Shown here piece by piece: positions 1 to 11,269 of a DNA stretch of 64,000 bases. The notes beneath the pieces were generated by a model. It made no database searches and was not told where the DNA came from. It was given only the letters and a program-made list of their open reading frames with translations. Within the stretch, counting starts at the first letter, position 1; the number at the start of each line of letters is the position of its first letter. This DNA is from Pomacea canaliculata. Taxonomy: Eukaryota; Mollusca; Gastropoda; Architaenioglossa; Ampullariidae. The stretch is from positions 25,334,695-25,398,694 of the forward strand of contig NC_037599.1 in the NCBI RefSeq assembly GCF_003073045.1, written 5' to 3'. The position numbers and the translations under genes were made by a program.

Positions 1-690
1 ACATCAGCATAGCCTCACATGCACGACACAGGTATAGCTGTGACAGGACCTGAGTGTGGGCATAGCCTCACATGCGCAAGACCTAAAGAAGGGCGACGAC
101 TATGAGCGAAGAAGCAGGTGACTGAGCGCACCTGTGGCCGTGAACTTCACTTTACTGTCATCAAAGGATGTCAGTTTCGCTGGTCAGTTGTCAGTTTCTT
201 TCCTTGAATCTCTGCCTTGGGGTTGACGTAAACTACCGAGGTCACGCTGTCAAACTCACCGACATGATGAATCCTAACACATGAAACATTTGCTCGCAAG
301 TTTCGTCCGCTACAACGTGGATGATGACGAAACAACAGCCGCACGCTCACCTCGCGGGTTGACCATCAAGACCACAAAGGCGATGACTGGCAGGACCAGG
401 GTGTGACACCATCCCGCTGCCCGCTGCTGGAGGTCGAGTGGACAAAGGGTTAAACACTCGCCAGATGCTGTAGTCCGGGGGTAGGGTGCAGCCAGGGGAG
501 GCGAGCAGGCGACGCGTGACAAGCGCCGTGGGCTTTACGCGAGTCGCAGCCTTGGACATCGCGTGACGGATGGGGTCACACGGGGTGAGATGTCGCCTCC
601 TGCCACGCCTTTTCCCTCATCCGTACGCCTTACACCTCACGACAGGTCAGCAGGGTGACGGGAGCAAACACGTGACTGATCGCTGACACT
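1..690. other. Intergenic, no gene recognised
   Basis: No exon, RNA gene or transposon could be supported here. The first 80 bases contain an imperfect direct duplication (a short phrase beginning cagcctcacatgc-like occurs twice). Overlapping minus-strand open frames at 310-559 have no recognisable domain and no splice context. Confidence 0.5.
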
Positions 691-825
691 CGACAGTTAT
701 GTTACACTACCATACCTAGTCTAGGTCACACACTGTACTGTAGAGTGTAGACCTATAACATATAGCCATAGTAATGTCACACTACTATACTGTAGATATA
801 GTATATAGCCATAGTAATGTCACAC
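691..825. repeat. 43-bp minisatellite, left part
   Basis: Tandem units of about 43 bp alternate between a 'gtagatatagtatatagcc' form and a 'gtagacctatagcatatagcc'-like form, separated by 'atagtaatgtcacac'. The array is interrupted at 825/826 by a LINE and resumes at 1937. The two halves were one array before that insertion. Confidence 0.85.
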
Positions 826-1937
826 AGGGAATGCAAAGCACTCGTGCAGGCCACCAAGTACAGGCACAGTGAAGACCACCTGATGAGTGCCAGACAGAAA
901 CAGCTGTCCTCGGGAAGGCTGAAAAGATCCAGCTTTGCACGAGAGACGCAGGCACTACACAGAAAATACCAAACAAAGCTTCCTGCACAGGTCCAGGTAC
1001 CGACTCTCTACCTCGATCCTCCTCCTTGGAAAGACAGAACAGGAACATTACCATGTGCACCACAGTCCTCACCTCACAACAAAGGATGAGCCATAGCGAC
1101 GTGAGCAAGAGAGCCTGACGCTAGCCATGCTAGAAGAAAGGTACCCCCAGGAATCATGGATAAGGGCCTACACAGACGGGTCAGCCACAGACGCTATCCA
1201 GAGGGGAGGGCCGGCGTGTACATCCAGTTCCCAAATGGACAGTGGCAGGCAGCAGCAATACCAACTGGCCTCCACTGTACAAACTATAGAGCAGAAGTAG
1301 AAGCCCTGGTCCACGCAGCAAACATCATCAGCAGCAGAGCAGACCATGACAGCCAGGCGTCTTCCTGACCGATGCTCTGTCGGTGCTGCAGCAGTCAACA
1401 ATAACAAACTGCCAGACCTGGAAGCCGCGCTGCTAAACATCAAGTGCCTCAGAACGGCTCTGCAGTGGATCCCATCACACTGCGGATAGATGGGAATGAG
1501 GAAGCTGACAGGATGGCTAAGTTGGTGCAGAGGACGAGCAAAGAAGACAATGCAGTCAACATGTCAGAGATGAAAAACATCATTAGTCTCTGTACAGGCC
1601 ACAGCAACCACTGGACAGTTACCATCAGCTGTCCAGATCGGACCAGGTCGCTATCTTCCGCCTCAGGACTGCACAGGCAGCTGCTTCACCACCTACACAG
1701 GAAGTTGCACTAGTGCCGTCCCCGAGATGCTCTTGTGGAGAGGCAGACCAGACTGTAGAACACATCCTACAGGACTGTAGGAATCTCCGTACTGAGGAAA
1801 GAGACGTGGCCACAGTCGAGACCCTGCACAACAAGCTGTACGGGCCGGTGGAGTCTCTGCAGAAGACACCGATTTCATATCAAGAGCTGGTCTCCAAGTG
1901 TGAAAGAGGCGAACGACAAAAAAAAAAAAAAAAAAAA
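826..1937 (+). mobile_element. 5'-truncated LINE 3' end (RNase H + CCHC-like finger)
   Basis: This is the 3' end of a non-LTR retrotransposon of the Jockey/I group that carries RNase H. Conceptual translation gives a linker with 'GRLKRSSF' and 'PPW', then an RNase H domain starting at about 1169 (YTDGSATDA), continuing through NYRAEVEAL and LTDALSVLQ to WIPSHC and GNEEADRMAK. A C-terminal zinc-finger-like stretch follows (CSCGEADQTVEHILQDC, 1725-1780). The element ends in A20 (1918-1937). Several frame changes break the reading frame, at about 1360, 1430, 1485 and 1680-1715, so it is a dead copy. A 9-bp target duplication, atgtcacac, lies at 817-825 and 1937-1945. The reverse transcriptase is absent, as expected for 5' truncation. 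Family placement comes from recalled domain order and was not searched. Confidence 0.88.
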
Positions 1938-2125
1938 TGTCACACTCCTATGCTGTAGATATAGTGTATAGCCATAGTAATGTCACACTACTATACTGTA
2001 GACCTATAGGATATAGCCATAGTAATGTCACACTCCTATACTGTAGATATAGTATATAGCCATAGTAATGTCACACTCCTATACTGTAGACCTATAGCAT
2101 ATAGCCATAGCAATGTCACACCACT
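1938..2125. repeat. 43-bp minisatellite, right part
   Basis: This continues the array at 691-825 with the same unit and the same two alternating variants, starting directly after the LINE poly-A. About four units are visible before the sequence diverges at 'ccactatacagtac'. Confidence 0.85.
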
Positions 2126-3409
2126 ATACAGTACAGAAAAGTCCGTGTACTAGACCTCACCAAGAGGTTTAACCCGAGGACCAGAGAGGCTGGTAGCCGA
2201 CCTACTGACTACCCCGGGGGTAGGGACTGTGTGCTGTGGTCAGAGCATCTCTCTAGCCTGGTAGTAGCCCCGCTACACGCGGACACTTCTCGCCAGGCCA
2301 GCAAATTCCGCGGCGCGGATGTCGGGCTTGAAATCCGTGTGGCGCACAGCTAAACGTCACGCCGCGCGCGACCTCTGACCTCTCAGTCACGTGACCCTTG
2401 CCTTGTAGGACTTCCTTGTAACATGGATGGCACACAAACAACCCCCTCTCTCATCTCTCTCTCACACACATGCTCATACAGATAAGGATGTGAGAGAAGC
2501 GAGTGTCATGGCGCGCCTGTCACTTGCTTTATTTCTCCTGCATTCACCTTCGTTCCTTCACGCATGCACAAGCACAAAATAGCACCGAAAGGGTTATTGT
2601 CACGAATGTTCGAGAACAGCTAATGCGAAGTGAACTGTGGGCACAGCTCTTGTAGTACGAACACCTACAGTCTGTCCACACCACAGATGTAGACTGTAGA
2701 CACCTCACCTCACGAGGGCGAGGTCAGCGTCCCACATGTTTGAGAAACAGTTTGAGATGTTTTCTCTTTCTCTGTTTCCTCAACTCTTCTCGTGCGAAGG
2801 TTATCAACGGTAATGGTGTCAACACAATACGTAGTCCGGAACGTTTGGCATTCAGGATCTGTTAACCACGAGTGTAAATACCCCCCTGTGAGGTCAGCAT
2901 CCCCCCCCTCAACACTCCCCCCCATACCCCGCCTACAACGAAATGCCTTTCGTTGGCGCCCCCACCCGCATCCGTCTTGACACCTGATGGGCAAGGACGA
3001 GGAAGGAAAGGGCGGGGGAGACTGGGGATTCCCCACGTGACTACCTGGGACGAAATATTCCTTTTTCGGAAGTAAACGTCGATAATCACTTCAGGTCTTT
3101 GTCGTGATTAACATGGGGCAGGCTCTCAAAGTGTTGCCACCAGCTTGCTGCAGAGAAAGATCAGGTCTGATCCTATGGATGACAGACGTGATGACACACG
3201 AGCCACAGACCGACTCAGCACGGCCAAGTGTCACACACAAACGTCACATGTACAACAGGACCGCTGACTCGGTTGGTTTTTGCTTATTATCTTGACCTGT
3301 TGTTTACATCATTGCTTTTTTTGCTGATGACGGTATCCGGGTGCTTGAGGCGGTTAGGCCCAGTAAACAAGTCATGTATTTGGACACTTGCCCTTTGCCC
3401 TTTGACCTG
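2126..3409. other. Intergenic, no gene recognised
   Basis: There are no convincing exons or RNA genes. A C-rich stretch at 2880-2930 and short (CT/CA) tracts at 2445-2475 are the only visible structure. Open frames here (for example minus strand 2710-3036) are low-complexity and show no domain. Confidence 0.45.
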
Positions 3410-3665
3410 AACTCATTTGGGCTGACGTCCGAACTGAGGGCGCGCTGGTTCAATTCCCGATTAGTGCAGTCAACTTACCCCAGTCGACCCAGCTGCCGGG
3501 TATGGGTACCTGACTCCACAGAGGACTGGGGAAGGTAGGGTGAGCCAGGTAAGGCACCGCCCTGACGTAAAGCTGGTCCCGAGAAAAGTGAGTCTCTAAC
3601 ACCTCACCCGCCTTCCCCCAATGACCTGAGAAGGTTAGGGGATGACCTTTACCTTTACCTGGTGT
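3410..3665 (+). mobile_element. Probable tRNA-derived SINE
   Basis: A B-box-like 'ggttcaattcccg' at about 3448 is followed by a body with 'gggtacctgactccacagag', 'ctggggaaggtagggtgag' and 'aaagctggtcccgag'. The sequence ends in an (accttt)n-type tail at about 3643-3661. This layout of RNA polymerase III box, conserved body and short-repeat tail is that of a SINE, and I recall similar bodies from gastropod genomes. The A-box end is not clear, so the left boundary is approximate. Confidence 0.5.
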
Positions 3666-4672
3666 GTGCGTGTGTGCTGCAGTCAGGTAACACCTGGTGC
3701 ACGCCCCACACAATAGTGTGGGTAATGGGGTAATGGGTAATGTGCTCTGTGCAGCTGTCAGCAAGGTAGAGACTAAGTCAATGCACACGCAGCATTAATT
3801 CACGCAAGCACGCGCGCACACACACACACGTGTCCCCATTCACAAACACATAAACTGTTTACGTGGTTGTTGTTGTTTGTCCATGGCGCGTGCTGAGCTG
3901 ACACGCAGTGACCTTGACTGAATGGCGTGGAGCAGACGACAGTGGGTGACAGGGAATGAAGACTGACACGGACGTTCATCAAATGTCATCATGTGACTGA
4001 TTTCTTTATGACCTTATATGGACTGGTAGCGGGACCTGACACACTGGTGACCGCTGACATGTAAGCAGACGACACGTCAACACCGACAGTTCTGTCAGCT
4101 GCAAGGAACATGGGGGGTGTCGCGAGTGGGAGTCGATCGCTGGGTGCAGGTTCAGTGTTGAGTCTGTCACCGGCTGCCTCACCCACCTGAAGAATGTGTG
4201 ACTGTCGTTGTTTGTTTGTTGTCAAGTCAGACGCTCTCCCCCACCCTGACCGCGCGGCATCTGCAATGTTAGTCCATCTCCGAGCTGTTGGATCGAACTC
4301 TGCCGGCCGGCTGTCTGGCAGGCTCCCTGTCTCCCTGCCTCCCTGCTCTACCCTGTGTCTGTATGTTGCCCCACTGGTGTGCGATGGGGTCAGAGGTCAG
4401 TCAGTAAGAAGGGACAAAGGTCCAAGAGTGAACCAAGACCCACACAAGTCTGTGTCAACAAGCAAAGTAAGCTAAAAAACAGTCGTTAGCTACACTAGTA
4501 CACGTGTACAAACTGCATGGTGACCTCGCACACAGTCGTTAGCTACACTAGTACACGTCCACAGTCAACTCTCCTCAGCCCGCACACGCACACACAGACG
4601 CACTGCAGTCTGGCCCGAGAGCCAAGTACGCATGCCGAACGTTCTTGTGACAGGTTTCACAGATACCTGAGA
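3666..4672. other. Intergenic with a 27-bp direct repeat
   Basis: No gene is recognised. A (CA)n tract lies at about 3815-3835. A 27-bp phrase beginning acagtcgttagctacactag occurs at 4479-4505 and again at 4532-4558. The inverted-repeat element begins at 4673. Confidence 0.5.
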
Positions 4673-4815
4673 CGTGTTGCATAGGCGTAGCGAATCGAGC
4701 GAAGCTAGCGAATCTAGCCGGAAGTGTAAAGAGCGCGCCCCTACAAGCTAGCGAACCTAGACCCCTAGCGTAGCAAAGCTAGCGGCCGCTGGAGGTCCTA
4801 CACTTGCTATTCAAA

Positions 4816-6566
4816 ATGGCGGACATTGTTGTCGGTTTCAAGTTTGCAGATGAGAGTTTCTTTGATGCTCCCGTTAAAAAGGAGTATTGGACCGGAAACA
4901 AAGTGGTAAGTATCTTTTAATGATAAGTAATAAAAATACTCTATTATTTATGTGGAAACATATATTTATTTGTGTAGCGGGAGCAATTTTAGACAATGTG
5001 TAGTCGGATTGGCGTTTGCCGAGTACGAGCTTTACGATTAAGGCCGTGTACAAAGTGGTGTCTTTTAGCGATTGCTATTTAAAATGCCCTATTATCAAGG
5101 TTGACAAATATTCACATGTTTAGCGAGAGTAATTTTATAACAACTTGTAGCCCCGACAGTATCCTCCAATCTGCAGTCTCCGCGTGTACCGGCTTCTTGT
5201 GTGTGTGTTTTATTTTCTGCTTCTAGTTCCAAAATTTATTATCTCAAGTTATGAAAAGGCTGAAGGTGGTGATAAAGGTATTTTTTTCAGTGTTATAAAT
5301 GCATGAAGAGCTGTTATAATGGAAGGCTTTAATTATTTTCACAAATAACCCAGCTATGAAAATATTGTGCACATTATTGAACTATCCTTCCAACAGAATA
5401 AAATAGTACAACTACCCTATTCTTTGATGTTTAGAATCAAAGCTTTAAGTTTGAATCTGATGCTGTTGCATTTACTAAACATATCACTATGTTATTCTGG
5501 TTTTTATTTTCCTGTTTTTATTCCTGATTAATTGATTTCATATTTTAACAGAAACGAATGTGGGAAATCAATGGACCAAGGGGGCATACTTTTCCTCATG
5601 GACACTTATGCCAAACATAAGGAACAATTTGCAATTCCAACTTGAAAATAGAGGTATGGAAGAGGATTTCTTCGGAAATGGCAGCCTCAGGATGCCACTT
5701 TGCTCCAGCAGCACTTGAGAAAAAAATGGAGCAATATGAAAATATGGTGAGTTCCTACAAAATCATTGGGCTTTCTGTCTTAGAGTGCAACATTTTTCCA
5801 TAGATCTGAGAAACAAAACATCACAGGTTTTTAAGGTTGTGCAAGTTCTTATTTATTTGTTACCACAATTCATTCATTTAACCTGTAAACAAGACCCCAC
5901 CAGTATCAACCAAGCTTTAGTAGAGATTTTTTGGTAGCTGTGTGAAATTAGTCTGGATACATAATGATATGTAAGCATGTTTGGTACTTGTATCCCAACA
6001 GGTACAAAGCTATATTAGATTTCAACAAGAAAACGGGCCAGGGAAGATCACGATGGAATTTCTATTCCAGAATGGCTGAAATCTTGGAAGGAGACCCTTC
6101 ATTCATCTCACCACTGACATCATCACTGGGGAGTGTAAAAGGTGAGTGAACCATTTATAATATAAATAAGCAAGTAAAGCATAATTTTAGTATAGCCATA
6201 TTTAGTAAAACATTTGACAGTTCAAGTATTAATTGTTTAATGCTTCTTTTCCTACAGGTATTTGGGGAGGGTAGTGACAAAAGTCTGTTCTGCCACAAAG
6301 AGATGAGTCTAGATATGTAAAAAGCTCAGTTAGGAACTTTTTGTATTCATGCACTGTTCCAGCAAGAGCAGTTATCATGGGCATACAGGCTAGACATATT
6401 TGGGTTTTCCATGCCCATATATTGGTCATAATTCATTAATATTTATTTTTCAGTAAACACTCTCTCCGAGATCTCCAATACCCAGCAATGTGCCACCCTA
6501 CAAAGAAGCAAGAACAGCAAGGAATGTCTCAGGAGACTCCTCACCTCTCCCAGTATCGGTTATTAG
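4816..6566 (+). pseudogene. Myb/SANT-like (trihelix) DNA-binding protein gene
   Basis: Exon 1 (4816-4905) starts MADIVVGFKFADE and ends at gtaagt. A possible exon 2 (5227-5277) could not be phased to its neighbours. The domain is encoded by exon 3 (about 5552-5746; GGILFLMDTYAKHKEQFA, then VWKRISSEMAASG and WSNMKIW) and exon 4 (6002-6141; YKAILDFNKKTGQGRSRW, then MAEILEGDPS). Exon 5 (6454-6566) supplies a basic tail ending PSIGY. Introns are GT-AG and the exon 3/4 junction restores a tryptophan codon. Exon 3 is damaged: the frame shifts near 5641 and shifts back at an A7 run (5720-5726), so the second half of the first helix set is read out of frame. AATAAA lies at 6580. Known relatives are DNA-binding proteins of transposons or domesticated host genes. 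This copy may be dead, or the two indels may be sequencing errors. Confidence 0.7.
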
Positions 6567-6579
6567 TACGACCCTACTG

Positions 6580-6585
6580 AATAAA
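6580..6585 (+). terminator. Polyadenylation signal of the SANT gene
   Basis: A canonical AATAAA lies 14 bp after the inferred stop codon (6564-6566) and is followed by a T-rich stretch. Its position supports the exon 5 model. Confidence 0.55.
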
Positions 6586-6599
6586 GGATATTGTCACTG

Positions 6600-7990
6600 T
6601 CTTGGTTTTAGTACTAAATAAAAAAACTTACACGCCCTTACAAATGGTTTTTTTTTTCACTGTGACCGTTAAAAACCAAAAAATCCTGATTTACCTGATA
6701 ATCATGTACACAATGAAGCACACTTGTTTCTACCATGAATTAGTAAAATCAAATGAAAATTTATTATATGATAAACACATTACATGATAATCAAATGAGA
6801 AATTATAACTGGAAAAGTGTTGCATCAAAGCTAAACACGAAAAGTGACACTCATTTGAAAAGCACAGAACATGACATGCATCTGGTGACAAAGCAAATTA
6901 TTAAGGATGGTGACAGGAATTAAACACGCGCACACTCCTCAATTTACACGAATAAAAACAAATCATAGTGGTGATGCAAATGCAAGAGATATGTATAAAA
7001 AATTCAAATTATGCAATGGAAATAATAAAGGTTGCTGGGAGAGAACTGTACACAGTGATGAAAAAATACACAGCCATATGGTGTATATGACAATACTTTG
7101 CTGCTGCTGTGTCAACTTCAGTATGTAGACAACATATAAGCACAACTGCAAAAATCACACAATCATAAATATAAATGCACATAGATAATATATGCACATG
7201 GTGGACAACTTATTAATGATGGTGACACAAAAGACATGTAGACCTCAATTTGCATGGGGGAAAGAAATTATGGGTGTTGATACAAATGCAAGAGATATTT
7301 ATGCAAAATATTCAAATTATATAATGAAATAATAAATGTTGGTGGAAGAGAAAAGCAGACACTGATGATGGATGCTTTGCTATAGACGTGGTATGGCAAA
7401 TATAGGTGAATATATTCTGGAGGGTGTTTTGGTGCCAGTAACCACAAGGTGGCAAGCAGCTTTGTTCTATTGTTGAACCACGTTGCTGTGGCAGATGAGG
7501 CTCAATCCAAGCCTGGAGAGCCTGAAAAATTTCACAAAAGATCTCTATGAAAGTTTGTGTTTATTGTGTGTGAGAGCATTATTATAGATATGTGTAGTGG
7601 ATACATTTATGCATATATATATATCTTGGACGTTCACATTCCTTAAAATTGATTTTGGCATTTTTATTTATATTTCATTAAGTTTATTACATTTTACTTT
7701 ATTTTATTACGTTAACTTACATCAAAGGCGTCCGGCAACATTCGAAGTGAGATTTGAACTGGTATGTCAAGTATCCTGGAACGATGACTTCGACGAAACC
7801 AATCATGTGGGCATTGAAATTTTCATTATTGTCCTGATTTACTTTCAGTGGACAGGTGGGCCGCAAGCTCGATATTTATTTGCGACGGCTTGGCTACAGC
7901 ACGGCGAGGTGTAGCTTGCAAAACAAAGACTTCACTCAAACCTCGCCGTAAGTCGGCCATCTTGAAACTCTGGCTTCCGGCTACACTGCG
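6600..7990. other. AT-rich right half of the TIR element
   Basis: This is AT-rich DNA without a recognisable reading frame. The segments 6900-7200 and 7200-7360 are related: both contain 'ggtgacag/acaaa', a phrase on 'gatgcaaatgcaagagatat', and 'aataataaa...gttg'. This suggests an old internal duplication of about 300 bp. No transposase motif was seen on either strand. Confidence 0.45.
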
Positions 7991-8071
7991 TTGCACAGGG
8001 ACCGCTAGCTTTCGCTAACCCTAGATTCGCTAGGCTAGCTTCGCTCGATTCGCTACGTGCTATGCAACACG

Positions 8072-11000
8072 CCACTGGCGTGCTAGCTGCTCACCTGTTC
8101 ACGTGCGCCAGCCTACACAGGTGACAACACCTGCCCATCCCTCCCGCCTCCTCCCACACCGACACCTCGCTGGTAACCGAGGAACAGGAAGAGAGGTCAG
8201 AGGTCGTCAACATCGTGACGTTGAATGCGGTCAAAACTCGCAACACAGCAGCCGACAGCATACACCCGAGACTGTGTTCGGTAACGTACCACACAGGTGA
8301 CACGTGTACATCGTTACATACTTACAGTGACACGTGTACATCGTCACATACAGTGACACGTGTACATCGTCACATACTTACAGTGACACGTGTACATCGT
8401 TACATACAGTGACACGTGTACATCGTCACATACTTACAGTGACATGTGTACATCGTCATATACCCATACTTACACACAGGTGACACACGCAAGTAGTTAC
8501 GTATCCATATTGACAACCTCGGACACGCGCAGACTTAGTGCAGGACAGACTGGGAAGTGGAGGCATTGCGACAGGTCAACGCGCGCCCTGAGGTCAGCGA
8601 CTTCCATGAACGTGACGACCCCGTGACCTGCGAAAGGCGAGGTCATGGTGGTCAAGAGTCTCCGTGCGGCGAAAGAAACATGCATGCACACTTCGTGACA
8701 TCACACGTCATCTACCCCAGAGAGAGACACCTGCCCCTGACAATGAGAACCAAAAGCAGTAAACAGGACAATGAGTGAGACTCATCCTGGCCCAGCGATG
8801 CTGATGTGTGGCTGTGGTCCTTCCGCCAGCCTCTCGCCATCCTCGTCACAGTCATCGTCCTTGTTTCACGCCTGGTGCACCGTGCAGCCATCGCCACGGA
8901 CTTGTAAGGACATCACCTGCCGCCTGTAGTCATGTATGGTCACTGGGGGCATTGGCCTTATATGGTCACTGCGGCCATAGATATATATAGGTACTATGGT
9001 GACTGGCGCCATATATAGGTACATGTACTCTAATCACTTGTAGAATGACTGTCGCCATCAGTGGCAATGTCCGGGTGGGTCCAGTTAGTCAAATATGCTG
9101 CGACATACACACTTCTAGAATACCTCATGGCCCACGTACCACACACCAAAACGTACCACGTGACAAGGTGTGTGTAGGGGTGGGAGCGGCACACCGGGTG
9201 CAATATTTTACGGGTCTCCACCCACATTCGTGTCTCAAGTAGCAGCACCGGCTCGCTAGGTGTCGCTGTTAATGTCTGCGTTAGTCTGCACCCGCATGAG
9301 TCTGTACACGATTGCTATCTACCCGTAGCCGGCAATAGTGTCTGTCGGCATCTCCTTTCTTCTCACAACGAGCACGTCCCCCACAAGACCCAGGCGCTGG
9401 TCGCAGACCGCTGCAGTGGCAACATCCACCAGCGAAAATATGACTGAAGCAAATGAAAGAATTTTTTTTAATTCAAGGTGGATTTGAACTTAAGTGATAC
9501 ATTCAGAAAGTCAGACAATAGAAAACTTTGTTATTTTATTTATGAGGAGTCGAGTGAGATGGCGTCAGTCTCCGACACACACACACGTTGATGATTATTG
9601 CTGACGTACAGCTGACGCAGCGCTAAGCGAGGGGCCGGCGCGAGGTTAGAGGTCAGGGGTCGTACATCGTACAGGAGGACGCGCCGCTCGCATCATCACA
9701 ACACAAGACTCGCTGCCATTCACCCACTTTCTCCTTCAGACCTGAAACCTGCTGAGTCACCGGCGCTTGATTCACCCGCTGTCATCGACCATTGTTCTCT
9801 TCATTTGCATCATTAGGTTGTCTCCTTTTTTTTGTGTTTGTCGGTCGGCTGTCTGGACGGCCGGTCGACCTCGCGTGCTACCGCTTGACCTCTCTGTGTG
9901 TTCATGTGTTTGTGTGTCTGTACACTCAGCTAGACAACACTACTCGCAGTAAACCAAGCAGCGGAGCTCAGCATTGTCTCGGTGTAAACAAATGTAATAA
10001 GTTCTCTTCCTTCTCTGCGATCTAAACAAAGTGTTTATTCTAAAATTATTGTCTCGACAGATGAACGCATAAACTGGAAATGCACTACAGGCAAATGTTG
10101 GACACTGTCCTCATACAAACAAGACCTTACTTTGGGGCAGAAATTTATCATAATATCTCGTATAAAATAATTGTTAAAGAGAAATATTCCAAACAGCTTT
10201 GTAACACTTGAAAAATAATTAAACTTCGCAATTTTATTCCACGACCATTGGTTCCAAGAGAGACAACTCCTTTTTATGTGTATAATTGTAGTTGAAGAGT
10301 TGCTATCTGTTGGGACAGTTTATACGCAACATAACAGAAGCTTCTGCTTATTTTTATTGTTTGTTCCATAATGGTTATTACTGTTTGTTTGTTATTGTCT
10401 CTCGCTCAGGTCCTCTACGTATTATTTTCTCACCGCTCAGAAAATTACTTATAGAAAATCGGTTTTCTTAAGTCAGTCGATCTAAACTCAATTTTATTTT
10501 TTGTGGTGATATGGAAATGAATATTTGTGAGATTTATTCAGTTAATTAGAACGATAGCCCATTAAAAACTGTCCAATGCAGTTGGACTGCACCAAAATGA
10601 ATGATGAAAAGGGAAACAACTGCCTAAACAATATTAGGGACAGAAGAGTTTGTTCCCTTGAAAAGTTTCGCTTTGAAAAGGTTTGTGCGCGGTGTGTGCA
10701 GACATTAGAGAGAAATAACGACTGCTAATGACATATTTTGAACTGAAGGCCACTAAAAAACTTCTCAACACCTAAGAATATAGGAACCTCGCAGGGTTAC
10801 TGACAAAAACCTTTTGTAGTCCCTGATGTGAATGTGTTATGACGACTAAATGTAAAGGTTGGAAACAACTGTTTTCAAGTTGTTTGGCTGGTAGGCCTAA
10901 ATCATCAGTGTATAACGGCTTTGCATAAGTTCAACTCTTTCAAAAATCACTTGTGTTGAAAATGTCAGAAGACAATTTATTGTAAGATGTGTTGCTGTAC

Positions 11001-11269
11001 ACAGTGCGAGTCGAAGTCGAAGTTGGCGCCACCAGCTAACGAAACACAAAAGTCCCGGTCCCCGGATCCTTTCCGTGAAACATAAAGGCCAATACTTGTT
11101 ACTCAGCAGTCTCTATTTGTTCTTTCTTTAAGAAAATCCAGCAAGTGGGGGAGAAGCTTGACTTTTCTAATCAAGTTTGATTCCTCAAAGAGCATCTTGT
11201 TGGGACGCTCAGACTCCAGAGTCTGCTGTGCGCTGCACACACCACAGTGTTATCGGTGTGTTCTGTCAT
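8072..11269. other. Intergenic, one minisatellite, no gene
   Basis: No exon could be supported. The section 10020-11150 is visibly more AT-rich than its surroundings and could be an old unrecognised element, but I found no terminal repeats or protein similarity in it. A small duplicated 'tatggtcact...gccata' phrase occurs at 8930-9015. Confidence 0.4.
8291..8465. repeat. Minisatellite, 26/30-bp units
   Basis: Units built on 'gtgacacgtgtacatcgtca' plus 'catac' or 'catacttaca' are repeated about six times. The alternation of short and long spacers gives mixed periods of about 26 and 30 bp. Confidence 0.8.

Larger units (their letters stand above)
4673..8071 (+). mobile_element. TIR-bounded DNA element carrying a Myb/SANT gene
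   Basis: The ends are inverted copies of each other. The left end starts cgtgttgcatag, then cgaatcgagcgaagctagc, then cgaatctag. The reverse complement of 8000-8071 starts cgtgttgcatag and contains the same phrases, with a 4-bp ctag insertion. Both ends also contain further gctagc/agcgaa subterminal repeats and a tagccggaag phrase. Inside is a spliced gene with a Myb/SANT (trihelix) domain (4816-6566). No transposase was recognised in the remaining 1.5 kb (6600-8000), which is AT-rich. No target duplication was found at the inferred ends. Metazoan PIF/Harbinger elements carry a Myb-like second gene, so a derived or non-autonomous member of that group is the leading idea, but the superfamily is not proven. 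Confidence 0.75.

Noticed and set aside
10020-11150. AT-rich block as a possible transposon
   Set aside because: No inverted or direct terminal repeats and no reading frame were found, so it is described only as a compositional anomaly.
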